From positions 1 to 64,000 of the forward strand of contig CAZLEF010000010.1 of NCBI GenBank assembly GCA_964558465.1: 64,000 nucleotides of DNA. Reading direction: 5' to 3'. Origin of the DNA: JACJYC01 sp964558465. GTDB taxonomy: Bacteria > Bacteroidota > Bacteroidia > Chitinophagales > Saprospiraceae. Position 1 is the first letter of the stretch; each line of letters begins with the position of its first letter. Below are positions 39,649 to 49,026 of this stretch, piece after piece. Position numbers and translations under genes: made by a program. Under the pieces are notes generated by a model. The model was given only the letters and a program-made list of their open reading frames with translations. It had not been told where the DNA came from and ran no database searches.

Positions 39649-41514
39649 CTACCATCCACCGTCCACCCCCAAAACCCCCACCTCCAGGTGCGAACCCCGG
39701 CCCGTATCAAAATAAACCCGGTGGGTGGCCTTTTTGAAATCCGATTCCACAGCGTGGTAAATATCCACGAAGGTCTGCGGGTTGCGATCAACGAGCGGGA
39801 ACCAGGAACTCTGGATCTGCACCATCAGCCGGTGGCCTTTTTTGAAGGTATGGTTGATGTCGGGCAACTGAAATTTCACCAGCGCAGGTTCGCCGGGTTG
39901 GAACGGTTCTGGTTTTTCAAAACTGTTGCGGTAGCGGCCCCGCATGACCTCGCCGCGCACCAGCATCTGGTAACCGCCCTGGGGGACCTTGGCGCCTTCC
40001 CATTGGGGCGTGTCATCAGGGAATACGTCGATGACCTTGACCACCAGATCGGCGTCGGTCCCGGTGGTGGAGAAATAAACGGCGGCGTCGATAGGGCCTG
40101 CGATGGTTAAGTCTTCTGCCAGGATACCCGTTTTAAAAACGAGCACATCTGGGCGACGGGCGGCAAAACGCTGGTCGTCGGTCATGTATTCGTTGGTGCG
40201 GCCGCCATGTACATCTTCCGTATAGGGTACAGGTTTGGCGGGGTCGCTGACCCACTCATCAAATCCTTCGGCCGCTCCGGAAGGGCTGAATGACAGGCCT
40301 CCCCTGGGGTGCAAATAGATTTTTTTCCGAACGGCCTGCCTGGGCGGCCATTCGGCATAGAAGGTCCATTTGTTGCTGCCGGTTTCGAAGACGGTGGCTT
40401 CTGCCAGGTCCATCGTACCTTGATCTTTAAGGTAATAATTGAAAAATTTGGCCTCGATCTCCGGCTGGTAATAATCGCTGGTGTTTTGCCCGAAAGTGAC
40501 ATTTCCGAGATGACTGCCGCCGGTGCGGGCCCAGCCCCCGTGAACCCAGGGCCCCATGACGATGCGGCTGGAATGGGACGCCGGGTTTTGGTTCTGGACG
40601 GCTTCGTAGGTGCGCCAGGCGCCGAAACAGTCTTCTGCGTCGAACAGGCCGCCCACTACCAGTACGGCCGGCCGTGTATTGCGCAGGTGCGGGCGAATAT
40701 TGCGGGCTTTCCAGAAATCATCCAGGTTGGGGTGGGCCATGAGGTCGTTCCAAAACCGGATGCTGTCGCCCATATACCGGGTTTTGTAATTGGGCAAGGG
40801 GCCGAGGTCCAGGTAGAATTGATAATTGTCGACAATATTCAGGGGAGTTGAAATTTGGGTGGTCGTCGGTTTGGGGCGCGGCCGTCCGAAATTGCGGTAG
40901 AAGGAAAATCCATCCATGGCGAAAAAAGCGCCGTTGTGGTGGAAATCGTCGCCGATGAACCAGTCGGTGACCGGCGCCTGAGGGGATACGGCTTTAATGG
41001 CGGGGTGAGACTCAACCAGTGTGGCCGTAGCGTAAAAACCCGGATAGGATATGCCGTAAACACCGATCCGGCCATTGTTGTTGGGTATATTTTTGACGAG
41101 CCATTCAGCGGTATCGTAGGTATCGGTGCTTTCGTCGGTATCTTTTGGGGTTTTCCGCTTGGGATTGATGGGGCGGATATCCTCAAATTCGCCTTCGCTC
41201 ATCCAGCGGCCGCGCACATCCTGAAACACCCAGATATACCCTTCCCGCGCCAGGTTCATGTTCTGAAAGGCGGTAACATATTGATCTTCGCCATAGGGCG
41301 CTACCGTATAGGGTGTGCGTTTCAAAAGGATCGGGTAGGTTTTCGACTGATCTTTGGGGGAATAGATGGCTGTAAAAAGCCGTACCCCGTCGCGCATGGT
41401 GATGTACACCTCTTTTTTGGTGTAGTTGTCGCGGACAAAAGCCGGGTCGGCGGATTGCGCAAAGGCGTTTTGAAAGGCGATCAAAAGGCAAAGGAGGCAG
41501 AGCAGCCGGTTCAT
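39649..41514 (-). CDS. S15-family CocE/NonD hydrolase, secreted
   Basis: A 621-residue alpha/beta hydrolase of the X-Pro dipeptidyl-peptidase / cocaine esterase (S15) group, preceded by a signal peptide ending NAFAQ. The opening YITMRDGVRLFTAIYSP and VFQDVRGRWMSEGEF are family hallmarks. The nucleophile is the serine in GISYPG. The C-terminal beta-sandwich (about 430-610) ends LPDINHTFKKGHRLMVQIQSS. It likely cleaves acyl or peptide bonds in the periplasm or outside. ATG 41514 is chosen because an upstream start at 41598 puts 28 residues before the signal peptide. Confidence 0.92.
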   Translation of the reverse strand: MNRLLCLLCLLIAFQNAFAQSADPAFVRDNYTKKEVYITMRDGVRLFTAIYSPKDQSKTYPILLKRTPYTVAPYGEDQYVTAFQNMNLAREGYIWVFQDVRGRWMSEGEFEDIRPINPKRKTPKDTDESTDTYDTAEWLVKNIPNNNGRIGVYGISYPGFYATATLVESHPAIKAVSPQAPVTDWFIGDDFHHNGAFFAMDGFSFYRNFGRPRPKPTTTQISTPLNIVDNYQFYLDLGPLPNYKTRYMGDSIRFWNDLMAHPNLDDFWKARNIRPHLRNTRPAVLVVGGLFDAEDCFGAWRTYEAVQNQNPASHSSRIVMGPWVHGGWARTGGSHLGNVTFGQNTSDYYQPEIEAKFFNYYLKDQGTMDLAEATVFETGSNKWTFYAEWPPRQAVRKKIYLHPRGGLSFSPSGAAEGFDEWVSDPAKPVPYTEDVHGGRTNEYMTDDQRFAARRPDVLVFKTGILAEDLTIAGPIDAAVYFSTTGTDADLVVKVIDVFPDDTPQWEGAKVPQGGYQMLVRGEVMRGRYRNSFEKPEPFQPGEPALVKFQLPDINHTFKKGHRLMVQIQSSWFPLVDRNPQTFVDIYHAVESDFKKATHRVYFDTGRGSHLEVGVLGVDGGW

Positions 41515-41627
41515 ACGAGTTCGTTTTGTTGGTTGAAAGATAGGAAATTTTGACAAGCTGCACGAGGGACCCGGAATTGCGCCGTTAAAATGTCGCATTT
41601 TTTCAATGTAAAGGATGTAAAGCTGTC

Positions 41628-41635
41628 TAATTTTG
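41628..41635 (+). promoter_or_regulatory. -7 element of the cytochrome c gene
   Basis: TAATTTTG lies 41 bp before the ATG at 41677. Confidence 0.5.
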
Positions 41636-41676
41636 CATAAATTTTTTAATCAATTGCAACACACTAAAACTTTTGT

Positions 41677-42279
41677 ATGAACGCGAACACCTTCATCGCC
41701 GGCCTGTTGCTGGCAAGCCTTGGCCTGACCAATTGCACACAAAAAGACCCATCCAACACGATGCCGCCGGAACCGGCCCCCGCTCCGCAGATGACGCAGG
41801 AGGAACTCGTCCAACGAGGTGAATACATGGTCAAAATAATGGGCTGCAACGATTGCCATTCGCCCAAAATGATGACGGAACAGGGGCCCGTGCCCGATCC
41901 TGGCCGCCTGCTGTCAGGTCACCCGGCCGATGAACCGTTGCCGGCCATTTCGGATAAAAAAATGATTGCTCCGGGTGCATGGGCCTTGTTCAACGGAGGA
42001 CTTACTGCCGCTGTAGGACCTTGGGGGACTTCTTTTGCCGCCAACCTGACGCCGGACGAAACAGGGATGGGCAACTGGACGATCGACCATTTTAAAAAGG
42101 CCCTCAGAGAAGGCAAATCCAAAGGCCTGGACGGCGGCCGGATGCTGCTCCCGCCGATGCCCTGGCAAAATTTCACCGAACTGGCGGACGAAGACATCGA
42201 GGCAATATGGGCTTACCTGCGGTCTGTCGCGCCCGTCAGGAATGTCGTGCCTGCACCGGTCCCGCCTGTCAGTGGCTAG
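41677..42279 (+). CDS. c-type cytochrome lipoprotein
   Basis: A 200-residue exported protein. A lipobox (LGLTNC, Cys20) marks it as a lipoprotein. A proline-rich linker leads to one heme-binding motif Cys57-Asn-Asp-Cys60-His61. Axial methionine candidates lie near the C-terminus in LLPPMPWQ. The end of the domain, DEDIEAIWAYLRSV, is a typical class I cytochrome c helix. It likely passes electrons to an oxidase or dehydrogenase in the periplasm, but no partner gene is adjacent. A strong hairpin follows. Confidence 0.92.
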   Translation: MNANTFIAGLLLASLGLTNCTQKDPSNTMPPEPAPAPQMTQEELVQRGEYMVKIMGCNDCHSPKMMTEQGPVPDPGRLLSGHPADEPLPAISDKKMIAPGAWALFNGGLTAAVGPWGTSFAANLTPDETGMGNWTIDHFKKALREGKSKGLDGGRMLLPPMPWQNFTELADEDIEAIWAYLRSVAPVRNVVPAPVPPVSG

Positions 42280-42309
42280 GGGTTTGGTTGATCAAAAAAA
42301 TGATTTAAG

Positions 42310-42339
42310 CAACGGGAAACGATCGGTCGTTTCCCGTTG
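42310..42339 (+). terminator. 13-bp perfect hairpin after the cytochrome gene
   Basis: The arms CAACGGGAAACGA and TCGTTTCCCGTTG are fully complementary around a TCGG tetraloop. It lies 30 bp after the cytochrome stop, with no T-tract. Confidence 0.7.
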
Positions 42340-42476
42340 TGCGTTTGACCGAAACGGCCTTGGATTGGTCGAAAACAGGACCGCCCTTTGCGGGATGGAA
42401 CAAGAAAACCCCTTAATTTGGCTTGAAGATTAACCGACGCCCGATTGTTCCTGAACCGTGTTTTGAACTTAAAAAA

Positions 42477-43313
42477 ATGAAAATCACTTACCGGCAACAC
42501 CAACCCTCTCCGGCCCTGATGCCTTATATAGCTTATTTCTGGACGATGGGCGATGAAGGGCAGCTCTCCGATAGCCAGGTTTTTATGCACAAATGCCTGC
42601 CATTGGGTAATGCAGAAATCGTTATTCACCTGAGCGATGAAAAAAAGTCCTATGCGAAGGGTGCTAAATGGATTAACCTCCCGGAAGCCTATCTCGTAGG
42701 TATCTGGACGGAGCGGGCCAGCGTTAAAATTCCCCGGGGTGCAATCTCTTTCGGAATCAGTATCCGCCCGGAGGCCCTGGCCCAGATTTTTGGCGCCAGG
42801 GTAGGGGAATTGTGGAATGATTGTATGGATGCAAACCTGGCATTTGGCGCCGGTTTTGCGTCCTTTGCCAACCAGATCAGAGAAGCGGGTACCGACGCGG
42901 AACGGATCCGCCTGTCGGAATGTTATCTGCTTGGTTGCCTTAACCGGCGAAATGGCATGGCCGGGTATGTTTCCGAAGCAATCAACCGGATCCGGCTGAC
43001 CGGAGGCAATGTTTCCATCGATGCGTTGAGTCACCAGGTTTTTATCGGCAAACGCCAATTGGAACGCACTTTCAAGGAAATTCTGGGGGTAAGCCCTAAA
43101 ATGTTCGGCCGGCTTGCGCGGTTCTCGAAAGCCTACGGACTGGTCAACGGAAATCCCGCCGTGTCCTGGACAGATATTTCTTTCGATTGCGGCTACGCCG
43201 ATCAGGCCCATTTTATCCGCGATTTCAAGGAATTTACCGGCGAAGCGCCCACCGTGTTTTTTACGGATAAAGCGGCTTTGGCTGCCCAACCCAGACTGGC
43301 TTTCAGCGCCTGA
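42477..43313 (+). CDS. AraC-family transcriptional regulator
   Basis: A 278-residue regulator. The N-terminal part begins ITYRQHQPSPALMPYIAYFWTM and resembles the ligand-binding domain often found in Bacteroidota AraC proteins (DUF6597 type). The C-terminal part (about 180-270) has two helix-turn-helix motifs, VSIDALSHQVFIGKRQLERTF and WTDISFDCGYADQAHFIRDF, with the AraC signature (each quoted in part). ATG 42477 gives the normal N-terminus; a TTG 54 bp upstream is unlikely. Its target is unknown. It converges on the Nramp gene. Confidence 0.9.
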   Translation: MKITYRQHQPSPALMPYIAYFWTMGDEGQLSDSQVFMHKCLPLGNAEIVIHLSDEKKSYAKGAKWINLPEAYLVGIWTERASVKIPRGAISFGISIRPEALAQIFGARVGELWNDCMDANLAFGAGFASFANQIREAGTDAERIRLSECYLLGCLNRRNGMAGYVSEAINRIRLTGGNVSIDALSHQVFIGKRQLERTFKEILGVSPKMFGRLARFSKAYGLVNGNPAVSWTDISFDCGYADQAHFIRDFKEFTGEAPTVFFTDKAALAAQPRLAFSA

Positions 43314-43365
43314 TGATTGAATGGTCTCAGTGTTACATGGCTGTAGCGTCGACCATGAAGCCGTT

Positions 43366-43520
43366 CAATCCAATCAATTGTTGATTTGTTGATTTGTTGA
43401 TTTGTTGATTCGAGGGGCGACAATCGTATCAATCGAACCAATCCAATCAATCGAACCAATCCAATCAATCGAATCAATCGAATCAATCGAATCAATCCAA
43501 CCAATCCAATCAATTAATTC
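43366..43520. repeat. Composite octamer and nonamer array
   Basis: TTGATTTG octamers (about 43378-43410), a CGAGGGGCGAC spacer, then about ten nonamers of the AATCGAATC/AATCCAATC type reach the Nramp stop. The nonamer complement (TTGATTCGA) resembles the octamer, so the halves can pair. Confidence 0.85.
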
Positions 43521-43525
43521 AATTT

Positions 43526-44875
43526 CTAAATCAACTGCGCCAACCCATACCCCCCCACCGTGGCAATAGCCAGGATGCTGACCCATAAAAAAATGTCGTA
43601 ACCCAGGCCGGGCAAAAAAGCGGGATGCAGCCGTTTGTACCGGAAATGGATGACGGCAAACACCACCAGAAACAGCAACAGGGAGCCGATGATCCCGCCG
43701 GTGATGACCATCAGGACCGGCAGTTTGATGAAAACAAACATAGCAGCCCAGAGCACAGGTATTATCCATGCTAATACGGCGATCGTTCTTTGCCGCTGTT
43801 CCGGGCTGTAAAAATCGATCCAGCCGATGCGGCCAAAAATATCGGAATACTGGCGGGTCCAGGCGGCCAGCGCCGCAAACAAGGTAGAAAACAAAACCAT
43901 AAATGCGCCAAACAGAAAGAAGGGTTTGGCGCCCGGCCCCAGCACCTCAGTATACATTACTGACAGCGATTGGATCATGGCATAACCCTCCGGATGTTCG
44001 CCCTGGGCATGCAGCACAGCTGCGCCCAACAGGTAAAATGCCGCTGTGACGAGGGTGTAAATGACCATCGCAAAAATAGCGTCGAGGTACATCACTTTGA
44101 TCCAGCCCCGGGCGCGGGCTTCCCACGCCGGGTCATTCTGCCGGGGCGGGCCGCAATGCGCGGCGTACCCTTTTTCGAGGCACCAGTAATTGTAATGGAT
44201 GATCTCGTCGGCGCCGACGCCTGTAATGCCGAACGCGCCGAACGCCACCGCTACGGCTGCCTGGGGCAAATGGAACTGCAGCCCGCTCGCAATATCATCC
44301 CAATGCATGGCGTAAGGCGTGTATGCCAGCAAAAACAAGGCGGCGAACGTAAACAGGGTAAAAAAGGCGATCATCAGCAACGACGACCGTTCAATAAACC
44401 GGTAATACCCCCTGAAAACCAGCAAAGAGACCACAAAGGCGGAGATAAAAGCCCAGGCAGGCGCCGCCAGTTGCGGAAAGGCCATATGGAGGGTGATGGC
44501 CACCCCGCCGATGATGCCGCCGAGTTGCAGAAATTTGATGATCATGATGGCAAAGGTGGTCCAGACCGTCCAGCGGGCCTTCCCAAAAACAGGACCCGGC
44601 AATTGGTGAAAGGCCGTCATGGCGGTTTCACCGGTCAGGATGGTATGTTTGGCGAATTCAACCTGTACGGCCACTTTGACCAGGCAACTGACGATTATGA
44701 CCCAAAAGGTGATGAAACCCGCCTGCGCGCCAAGGGTAGTCGTAGCGATCAGCTCTCCCGAACCGACAATGGAGGCGGTCAGGATGAACCCGGGCCCCAG
44801 GTACTTCAGTTTTTCAAAAAAAGCAGTGGGCGGTGTTTTGATGGATGCGTCGGTGAGAAGGTAAGGGTCGTGCAT
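43526..44875 (-). CDS. Divergent Nramp-family metal-ion transporter
   Basis: A membrane protein of 449 residues with about eleven hydrophobic segments in the Nramp (LeuT-like) fold family. Canonical Nramp metal-binding motifs are changed. The first helix reads LTASIVGSGELIATT where DPGN is expected, and the sixth reads GVGADEIIHYNY instead of the MPH type. So Mn/Fe selectivity should not be assumed. ATG 44875 begins MHDPYLLTD; a start 126 bp upstream would run through a non-coding stretch. It is a single-gene unit, divergent from the SMP-30 gene. Confidence 0.8.
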   Translation of the reverse strand: MHDPYLLTDASIKTPPTAFFEKLKYLGPGFILTASIVGSGELIATTTLGAQAGFITFWVIIVSCLVKVAVQVEFAKHTILTGETAMTAFHQLPGPVFGKARWTVWTTFAIMIIKFLQLGGIIGGVAITLHMAFPQLAAPAWAFISAFVVSLLVFRGYYRFIERSSLLMIAFFTLFTFAALFLLAYTPYAMHWDDIASGLQFHLPQAAVAVAFGAFGITGVGADEIIHYNYWCLEKGYAAHCGPPRQNDPAWEARARGWIKVMYLDAIFAMVIYTLVTAAFYLLGAAVLHAQGEHPEGYAMIQSLSVMYTEVLGPGAKPFFLFGAFMVLFSTLFAALAAWTRQYSDIFGRIGWIDFYSPEQRQRTIAVLAWIIPVLWAAMFVFIKLPVLMVITGGIIGSLLLFLVVFAVIHFRYKRLHPAFLPGLGYDIFLWVSILAIATVGGYGLAQLI

Positions 44876-44935
44876 TTGGTGTCGGCAATGAGTAGAAAAG
44901 GTTGGTTTACCGGGTAAAGATAGAATCTTTATGAT

Positions 44936-44959
44936 TACATTTGGGATTCGATACCTTTG
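44936..44959 (+). promoter_or_regulatory. Two -7-like boxes before the SMP-30 gene
   Basis: TACATTTG (44936-44943) and TACCTTTG (44952-44959) both fit TAnnTTTG and lie 53 and 37 bp before the ATG at 44996. They may be two start sites. Confidence 0.5.
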
Positions 44960-44995
44960 ACCGGAATTTTGTTTCCATTTCAAAACACAATACCC

Positions 44996-46054
44996 ATGCA
45001 AGATTTTACGAGATCGCTGACGGCAGCTATTGCTTTTTTATGCTTTTTATCCATCGGATGCCAACCTGGTGGAAAGAACCCTGAAATGGAAACCGCTTCG
45101 GAATCAACCCAACAGGATATGAAAACCATAACCGGCGGGATCGTCGCCGCACACCCGGGATTATCGGCCGTCGTCGATACTGCCGCCGCTATCGAAATCC
45201 TCGGAGAGGGTTTTACCTGGACAGAAGGGCCCCTCTGGCTCGAAAAAGAACAAATGCTCCTGTTTTCAGACATCCCGCCCAACAAGATCTTTTCCTGGTC
45301 GGCTGCAGGCGGCGTGAAGGAATACCTCCATCCCTCGGGTTATACCGGCGACAAGCCCCGCGGCGGCGAACCCGGCTCCAACGGCCTGATCCTCGACCTG
45401 GAGGGCCGCCTGGTGCTCTGCCAGCACGGCGACCGGCGCATGGCCCGCATGGACGCGCCGCTGACCGACCCCAAACCGGTATTTGCCTCAATCGCCGACC
45501 GCTTCAACGGCAAACGCTTCAACAGCCCCAACGATGCGGTCATGAACAGCAAAGGGCAGTTGTTCTTCACCGATCCGCCCTATGGCCTTGAAGGCAATAT
45601 GGACGACCCTGCCAAGGAAATTCCCTTCCAGGGCGTTTACCGGGTGGATCCCGACGGCAAGGTGCACCTGCTGACCGACCAAATGTCGAGGCCCAACGGT
45701 ATTGCCCTTTCGCCCGATGAAAAAACCCTGTATGTCGCCAATTCCGACCCCGGAAACCCCATCTGGATGGCCTTTGCGCTGGATGATAAGGGTGGTATTG
45801 TTTCCGGGAAATTGTTCTTTGATACAACCCCCCACAAGGCCGGCAAAAAAGGCCTTCCCGATGGCATGAAGGTGCGCAGGGACGGCGTCATCTTTGCCAC
45901 CGGCCCAGGCGGCGTTTGGGTGTTCGGCCCCGACGGTACACACCTCGGCCGGATCGATACCGGGCAGGCAACCGCCAATTGCGCCCTTACCCCCGACGGA
46001 AAAACCCTGTACATGTGCGCGGATGATTATTTGATGCGGGTCGCGCTGCGGTAA
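44996..46054 (+). CDS. SMP-30/gluconolactonase-family lipoprotein
   Basis: A 352-residue six-bladed beta-propeller protein of the SMP-30/gluconolactonase/LRE group. The N-terminus has a lipobox (LSIGC), so it should be on the periplasmic or outer membrane surface. Propeller and metal-site segments include WTEGPLWL near the start, FNSPNDAVMNSKGQLFFTDP and SRPNGIALSPDEKTLYV (residues about 170-235), and KGLPDGMKVRRDG. Family members hydrolyse sugar lactones with a divalent metal. It is transcribed toward the fadJ-type gene, which starts 77 bp later. Confidence 0.9.
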   Translation: MQDFTRSLTAAIAFLCFLSIGCQPGGKNPEMETASESTQQDMKTITGGIVAAHPGLSAVVDTAAAIEILGEGFTWTEGPLWLEKEQMLLFSDIPPNKIFSWSAAGGVKEYLHPSGYTGDKPRGGEPGSNGLILDLEGRLVLCQHGDRRMARMDAPLTDPKPVFASIADRFNGKRFNSPNDAVMNSKGQLFFTDPPYGLEGNMDDPAKEIPFQGVYRVDPDGKVHLLTDQMSRPNGIALSPDEKTLYVANSDPGNPIWMAFALDDKGGIVSGKLFFDTTPHKAGKKGLPDGMKVRRDGVIFATGPGGVWVFGPDGTHLGRIDTGQATANCALTPDGKTLYMCADDYLMRVALR

Positions 46055-46130
46055 CGGTGAGCGGGACTGCAGACAGCTTTTGTCCCCTATGGCGCAGCAA
46101 AGGCAGGGACAGCTTACGACTAAAGACCGG

Positions 46131-48230
46131 ATGATAAATTATAAAAAAGACACAGACAACATCGTCACCCTCACCCTTGACATGAAGGGGCGGGCGGCCA
46201 ATGTGATCAATCACGAATTTGGCAGCGCCTTTATTCCCGTGATCGAACACCTGAAAAAAGAAAAAGCCAGGCGGTCGTTGAGGGGGGTGATCCTGACCTC
46301 CGCCAAAAAATCGTTCCTTGCAGGCGGCGACGTGGAATATCTCTACCAGGCCGGCGACGCCGAAGAGATCTTCCGTTTTGCCGAAACCCTGAAAGCATTT
46401 CTCAGAGACCTTGAACGGCCGGGCGTGCCGGTTGTGGCCGCCATCAACGGCGCTGCCCTGGGCGCCGGCTTTGAACTGGCCCTTGCCTGCCACCACCGCA
46501 TCATACTGGATGATCCCGGTATCCGGATCGGCAATCCCGAGATCAACCTGGGGCTGATACCGGCCGGCGGCGCGACCATCCGCCTGATGTGGTTGTTGGG
46601 GATCGAAAGGGCTTATTCCATCCTCACTTCCGGGAAACACTATGCACCCCACGAAGCGCTGAGGAGCGGCATTGTCGACGACCTTGCCCACAACAAAAAG
46701 GAAATGCTTGAAAAGGCCAGGGCCTGGTTGCTCAGCACAGCAGAAGGACGGCGCCCCTGGGACCGCGACGGGGCAACGATCCCGGGCGGCACTGCCTACC
46801 ACCGGGATGCGGCAGCATTGATCCACCGGCTATCGGTTGCCCTCGGGCACAACCATTTCCCCGCCCCTCAAGCCTTGCTCCGGGTGATGGAAGAAGGCTC
46901 CAAAGTGGATTTTGATACCGCCTGCCGGATCGAATCCCGGCATTTCAGCACACTGGTTAAAAGCCAGACTTCCAAAAACATGATCAAAGCCTTCTGGTTT
47001 GATTACCATGCCATCAAAGGCGGTGAAAAACGGCCCAAAGGATTTGGCAAATTCCGCCCCAGGAGTATCGGCATCATCGGCTCGGGGTTGATGGGCTCGG
47101 GTATTGCCCTGGCCTGTTTGCGCAACGGGCTGCATGTGGTGTTGAAAGATGTTTCGAGACCCATTGCAGAACGGGGCCGGGAATACGTAACGACAAAAAT
47201 ACGGCAACTCCTCAACACGGGTGAGATCCTCCAAAAGGAAGCGGATTCCATGCTCGGCCGGATCAAGACCACCGACACGCCCGGCGATTTTGCTGCCTGC
47301 GACCTGGTGATCGAAGCCGTGTTCGAAAACCAGATGGTCAAACAAAAAGTGACCCGCGAAGCCGAGGAATTTATGGACGAGTACAGCATTTTTGGCACCA
47401 ATACCATCTCCATCCCCATCACCAAACTGGCCGAAACCTCCATCCGGCCGGAAAATTACGTAGGCCTTCATTTTTTCCACCCTGCTGATGAAGTGCCCCT
47501 GGTGGAGATCGTCAGGGGCGCCAAAACCTCGGAGGAGACCATCGCCCGCGCCTTTGATTTTTCGCTGGCCATCTGGAAAACGCCCATCATCGTCAAGGAC
47601 GACTGGGGTTTTTACGCCGCCCGGGTGCAGAACACCTATCTGCTGGAAGGCATCACGCTGCTCCAGGAAGGTTACCTGCCCGCACTGATCGAAAACCTGG
47701 GACAGCAGGCCGGTATGCCCAAAGGCGCCCTGGCCATGGCCGATGACCTGGGGCTGGATTTTGCCCTGAAATACGAACATCAGGCTGCCGCGCATTACGG
47801 CGAAAAATACCTGCCGCATCCGGCTGTGGCTGTTTTGAAAAAAATGACGGAAGAATTGCAGCGGCCCGGCAAGACCCGGCAAGCCGGATTTTATGCCTAC
47901 GGAGAAGGGGAGGAACGCTACCTTTGGCCGGGCCTGGCCGAAAATTTCCCGGCTTCCCAATCCACCTTCAATGCCGAAGAATTAAAAGAAAGGCTGTTGT
48001 TCGCGCAGGTGATCGAAGCGGTCTGGTGTATGCAGGAAGGCGTCATCCATTCTGTACCGGAAGCAAACCTGGGCAGTATTTACGGCTGGGGTTTCCCGGC
48101 GTTCAAGGGCGGGGTCATTCAATATGTAGCGGATTACGGCCTGGAGGCGTTTCTGGAACGGTGCACCTATTTTGAGGCGGCGTACGGGCCCCGGTTCCGG
48201 GCGCCGAAGTTCCTTCGGAAAATCCTTTAG
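46131..48230 (+). CDS. Bifunctional enoyl-CoA hydratase / 3-hydroxyacyl-CoA dehydrogenase
   Basis: A 699-residue beta-oxidation fusion of the FadJ/FadB-alpha type. Residues 1-290 are a crotonase domain with the oxyanion segments AGGDVEYLY and AINGAALGAGFELALACHHRI. From about 305 is the Rossmann domain of the dehydrogenase (SIGIIGSGLMGSGIALA), with its catalytic stretch NTISIPITKL and GLHFFHPADEVPLVEIV. Two C-terminal dehydrogenase repeats follow. It hydrates enoyl-CoA and oxidises 3-hydroxyacyl-CoA with NAD in the cytoplasm. ATG 46131 is chosen over a TTG at 46080. The thiolase is elsewhere. Confidence 0.93.
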   Translation: MINYKKDTDNIVTLTLDMKGRAANVINHEFGSAFIPVIEHLKKEKARRSLRGVILTSAKKSFLAGGDVEYLYQAGDAEEIFRFAETLKAFLRDLERPGVPVVAAINGAALGAGFELALACHHRIILDDPGIRIGNPEINLGLIPAGGATIRLMWLLGIERAYSILTSGKHYAPHEALRSGIVDDLAHNKKEMLEKARAWLLSTAEGRRPWDRDGATIPGGTAYHRDAAALIHRLSVALGHNHFPAPQALLRVMEEGSKVDFDTACRIESRHFSTLVKSQTSKNMIKAFWFDYHAIKGGEKRPKGFGKFRPRSIGIIGSGLMGSGIALACLRNGLHVVLKDVSRPIAERGREYVTTKIRQLLNTGEILQKEADSMLGRIKTTDTPGDFAACDLVIEAVFENQMVKQKVTREAEEFMDEYSIFGTNTISIPITKLAETSIRPENYVGLHFFHPADEVPLVEIVRGAKTSEETIARAFDFSLAIWKTPIIVKDDWGFYAARVQNTYLLEGITLLQEGYLPALIENLGQQAGMPKGALAMADDLGLDFALKYEHQAAAHYGEKYLPHPAVAVLKKMTEELQRPGKTRQAGFYAYGEGEERYLWPGLAENFPASQSTFNAEELKERLLFAQVIEAVWCMQEGVIHSVPEANLGSIYGWGFPAFKGGVIQYVADYGLEAFLERCTYFEAAYGPRFRAPKFLRKIL

Positions 48231-48306
48231 TACAGCCGACCTCCTGGTCGGCGACAAATACGATCCTTTAGTACACCTAGTACAGCCGACCTCCTGGCCG
48301 GCGACA
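48229..48306. repeat. Two copies of a hairpin repeat between convergent genes
   Basis: The unit TAGTACAGCCGACCTCCTGG continuing to CGGCGACAAA occurs twice. The first folds into a perfect 7-bp hairpin GCCGACC-TCCT-GGTCGGC (48235-48252). The second (48285-48302) has one mismatch in the stem. They separate the fadJ-type and pth stops and likely end transcription both ways. Confidence 0.8.
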
Positions 48307-48352
48307 AAAATGCCTCCGCAAGAATTCTCAGGTATATGAGCAGATTGTGGTC

Positions 48353-48913
48353 CTATTTGTTAAACAGATTCATCGTCAGTTCCAACCCGATCGCCGAAAA
48401 GCTCAGGACCGCCTCCACTGCATTTTTCAGGATTTCCGGCAATTGTTCCGCCTCTTCTTTGTCCCATTCCCCGAGCACATGGTCGACCTGCCGGCCTTTG
48501 GCGAAATCGTCGCCGATGCCCAGGCGCAGGCGGGCGTAATCGTTGCCGCCCGTGAGCTGGTCGATGTCCTTCAGGCCGTTGTGCCCGCCGTCGCTGCCTT
48601 TTCCGCGCAGGCGCATTTTGCCAAAGGGCAGGTTTTTGTCGTCGAGCACGACCAGCAAATTCTCTTTCGGGATATTCTCCTTTTGCAGCCAGTACCGCAC
48701 CGCCTTGCCGCTCCGGTTCATGTAAGTGGAAGGTTTCAACAGGATCAGGGTTCGGCCCTTGTGTTTCAGACGGGCGACATCCCCCAGGTTTTCGTGAGAA
48801 AAGGAAACCTCAAAGCGCCGGGCCAATGCGTCCGCAACTTCAAAGCCGATGTTGTGGCGGGTATAATCGTATTCAGGGCCCATATTGCCGAGGCCCGCGA
48901 TCAGGTATTTCAT
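48353..48913 (-). CDS. pth: Peptidyl-tRNA hydrolase Pth
   Basis: Releases tRNA from stalled peptidyl-tRNA. The 186 residues from ATG 48913 match standard Pth. Conserved features are IAGLGNMGPEYDYTRHNIGF with catalytic His20, LLKPSTYMNRSGKAV, and GSDGGHNGLKDI. The frame extends upstream to 49030, but only through an unrelated stretch. It is followed (downstream on the minus strand) by the hairpin repeats at 48229-48306. deoC lies 113 bp upstream on the same strand. Confidence 0.95.
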   Translation of the reverse strand: MKYLIAGLGNMGPEYDYTRHNIGFEVADALARRFEVSFSHENLGDVARLKHKGRTLILLKPSTYMNRSGKAVRYWLQKENIPKENLLVVLDDKNLPFGKMRLRGKGSDGGHNGLKDIDQLTGGNDYARLRLGIGDDFAKGRQVDHVLGEWDKEEAEQLPEILKNAVEAVLSFSAIGLELTMNLFNK

Positions 48914-49026
48914 GAATTCCGTTCTTGTGGAAAGTGCGGGTAGTTTTCCCCAGAGGGGTCCCGATGGGACAGTTGGCAGTTTCCAGTTGGCAGTTTTTGG
49001 CCAGTATCTACCTCCGGCCCCAAACC

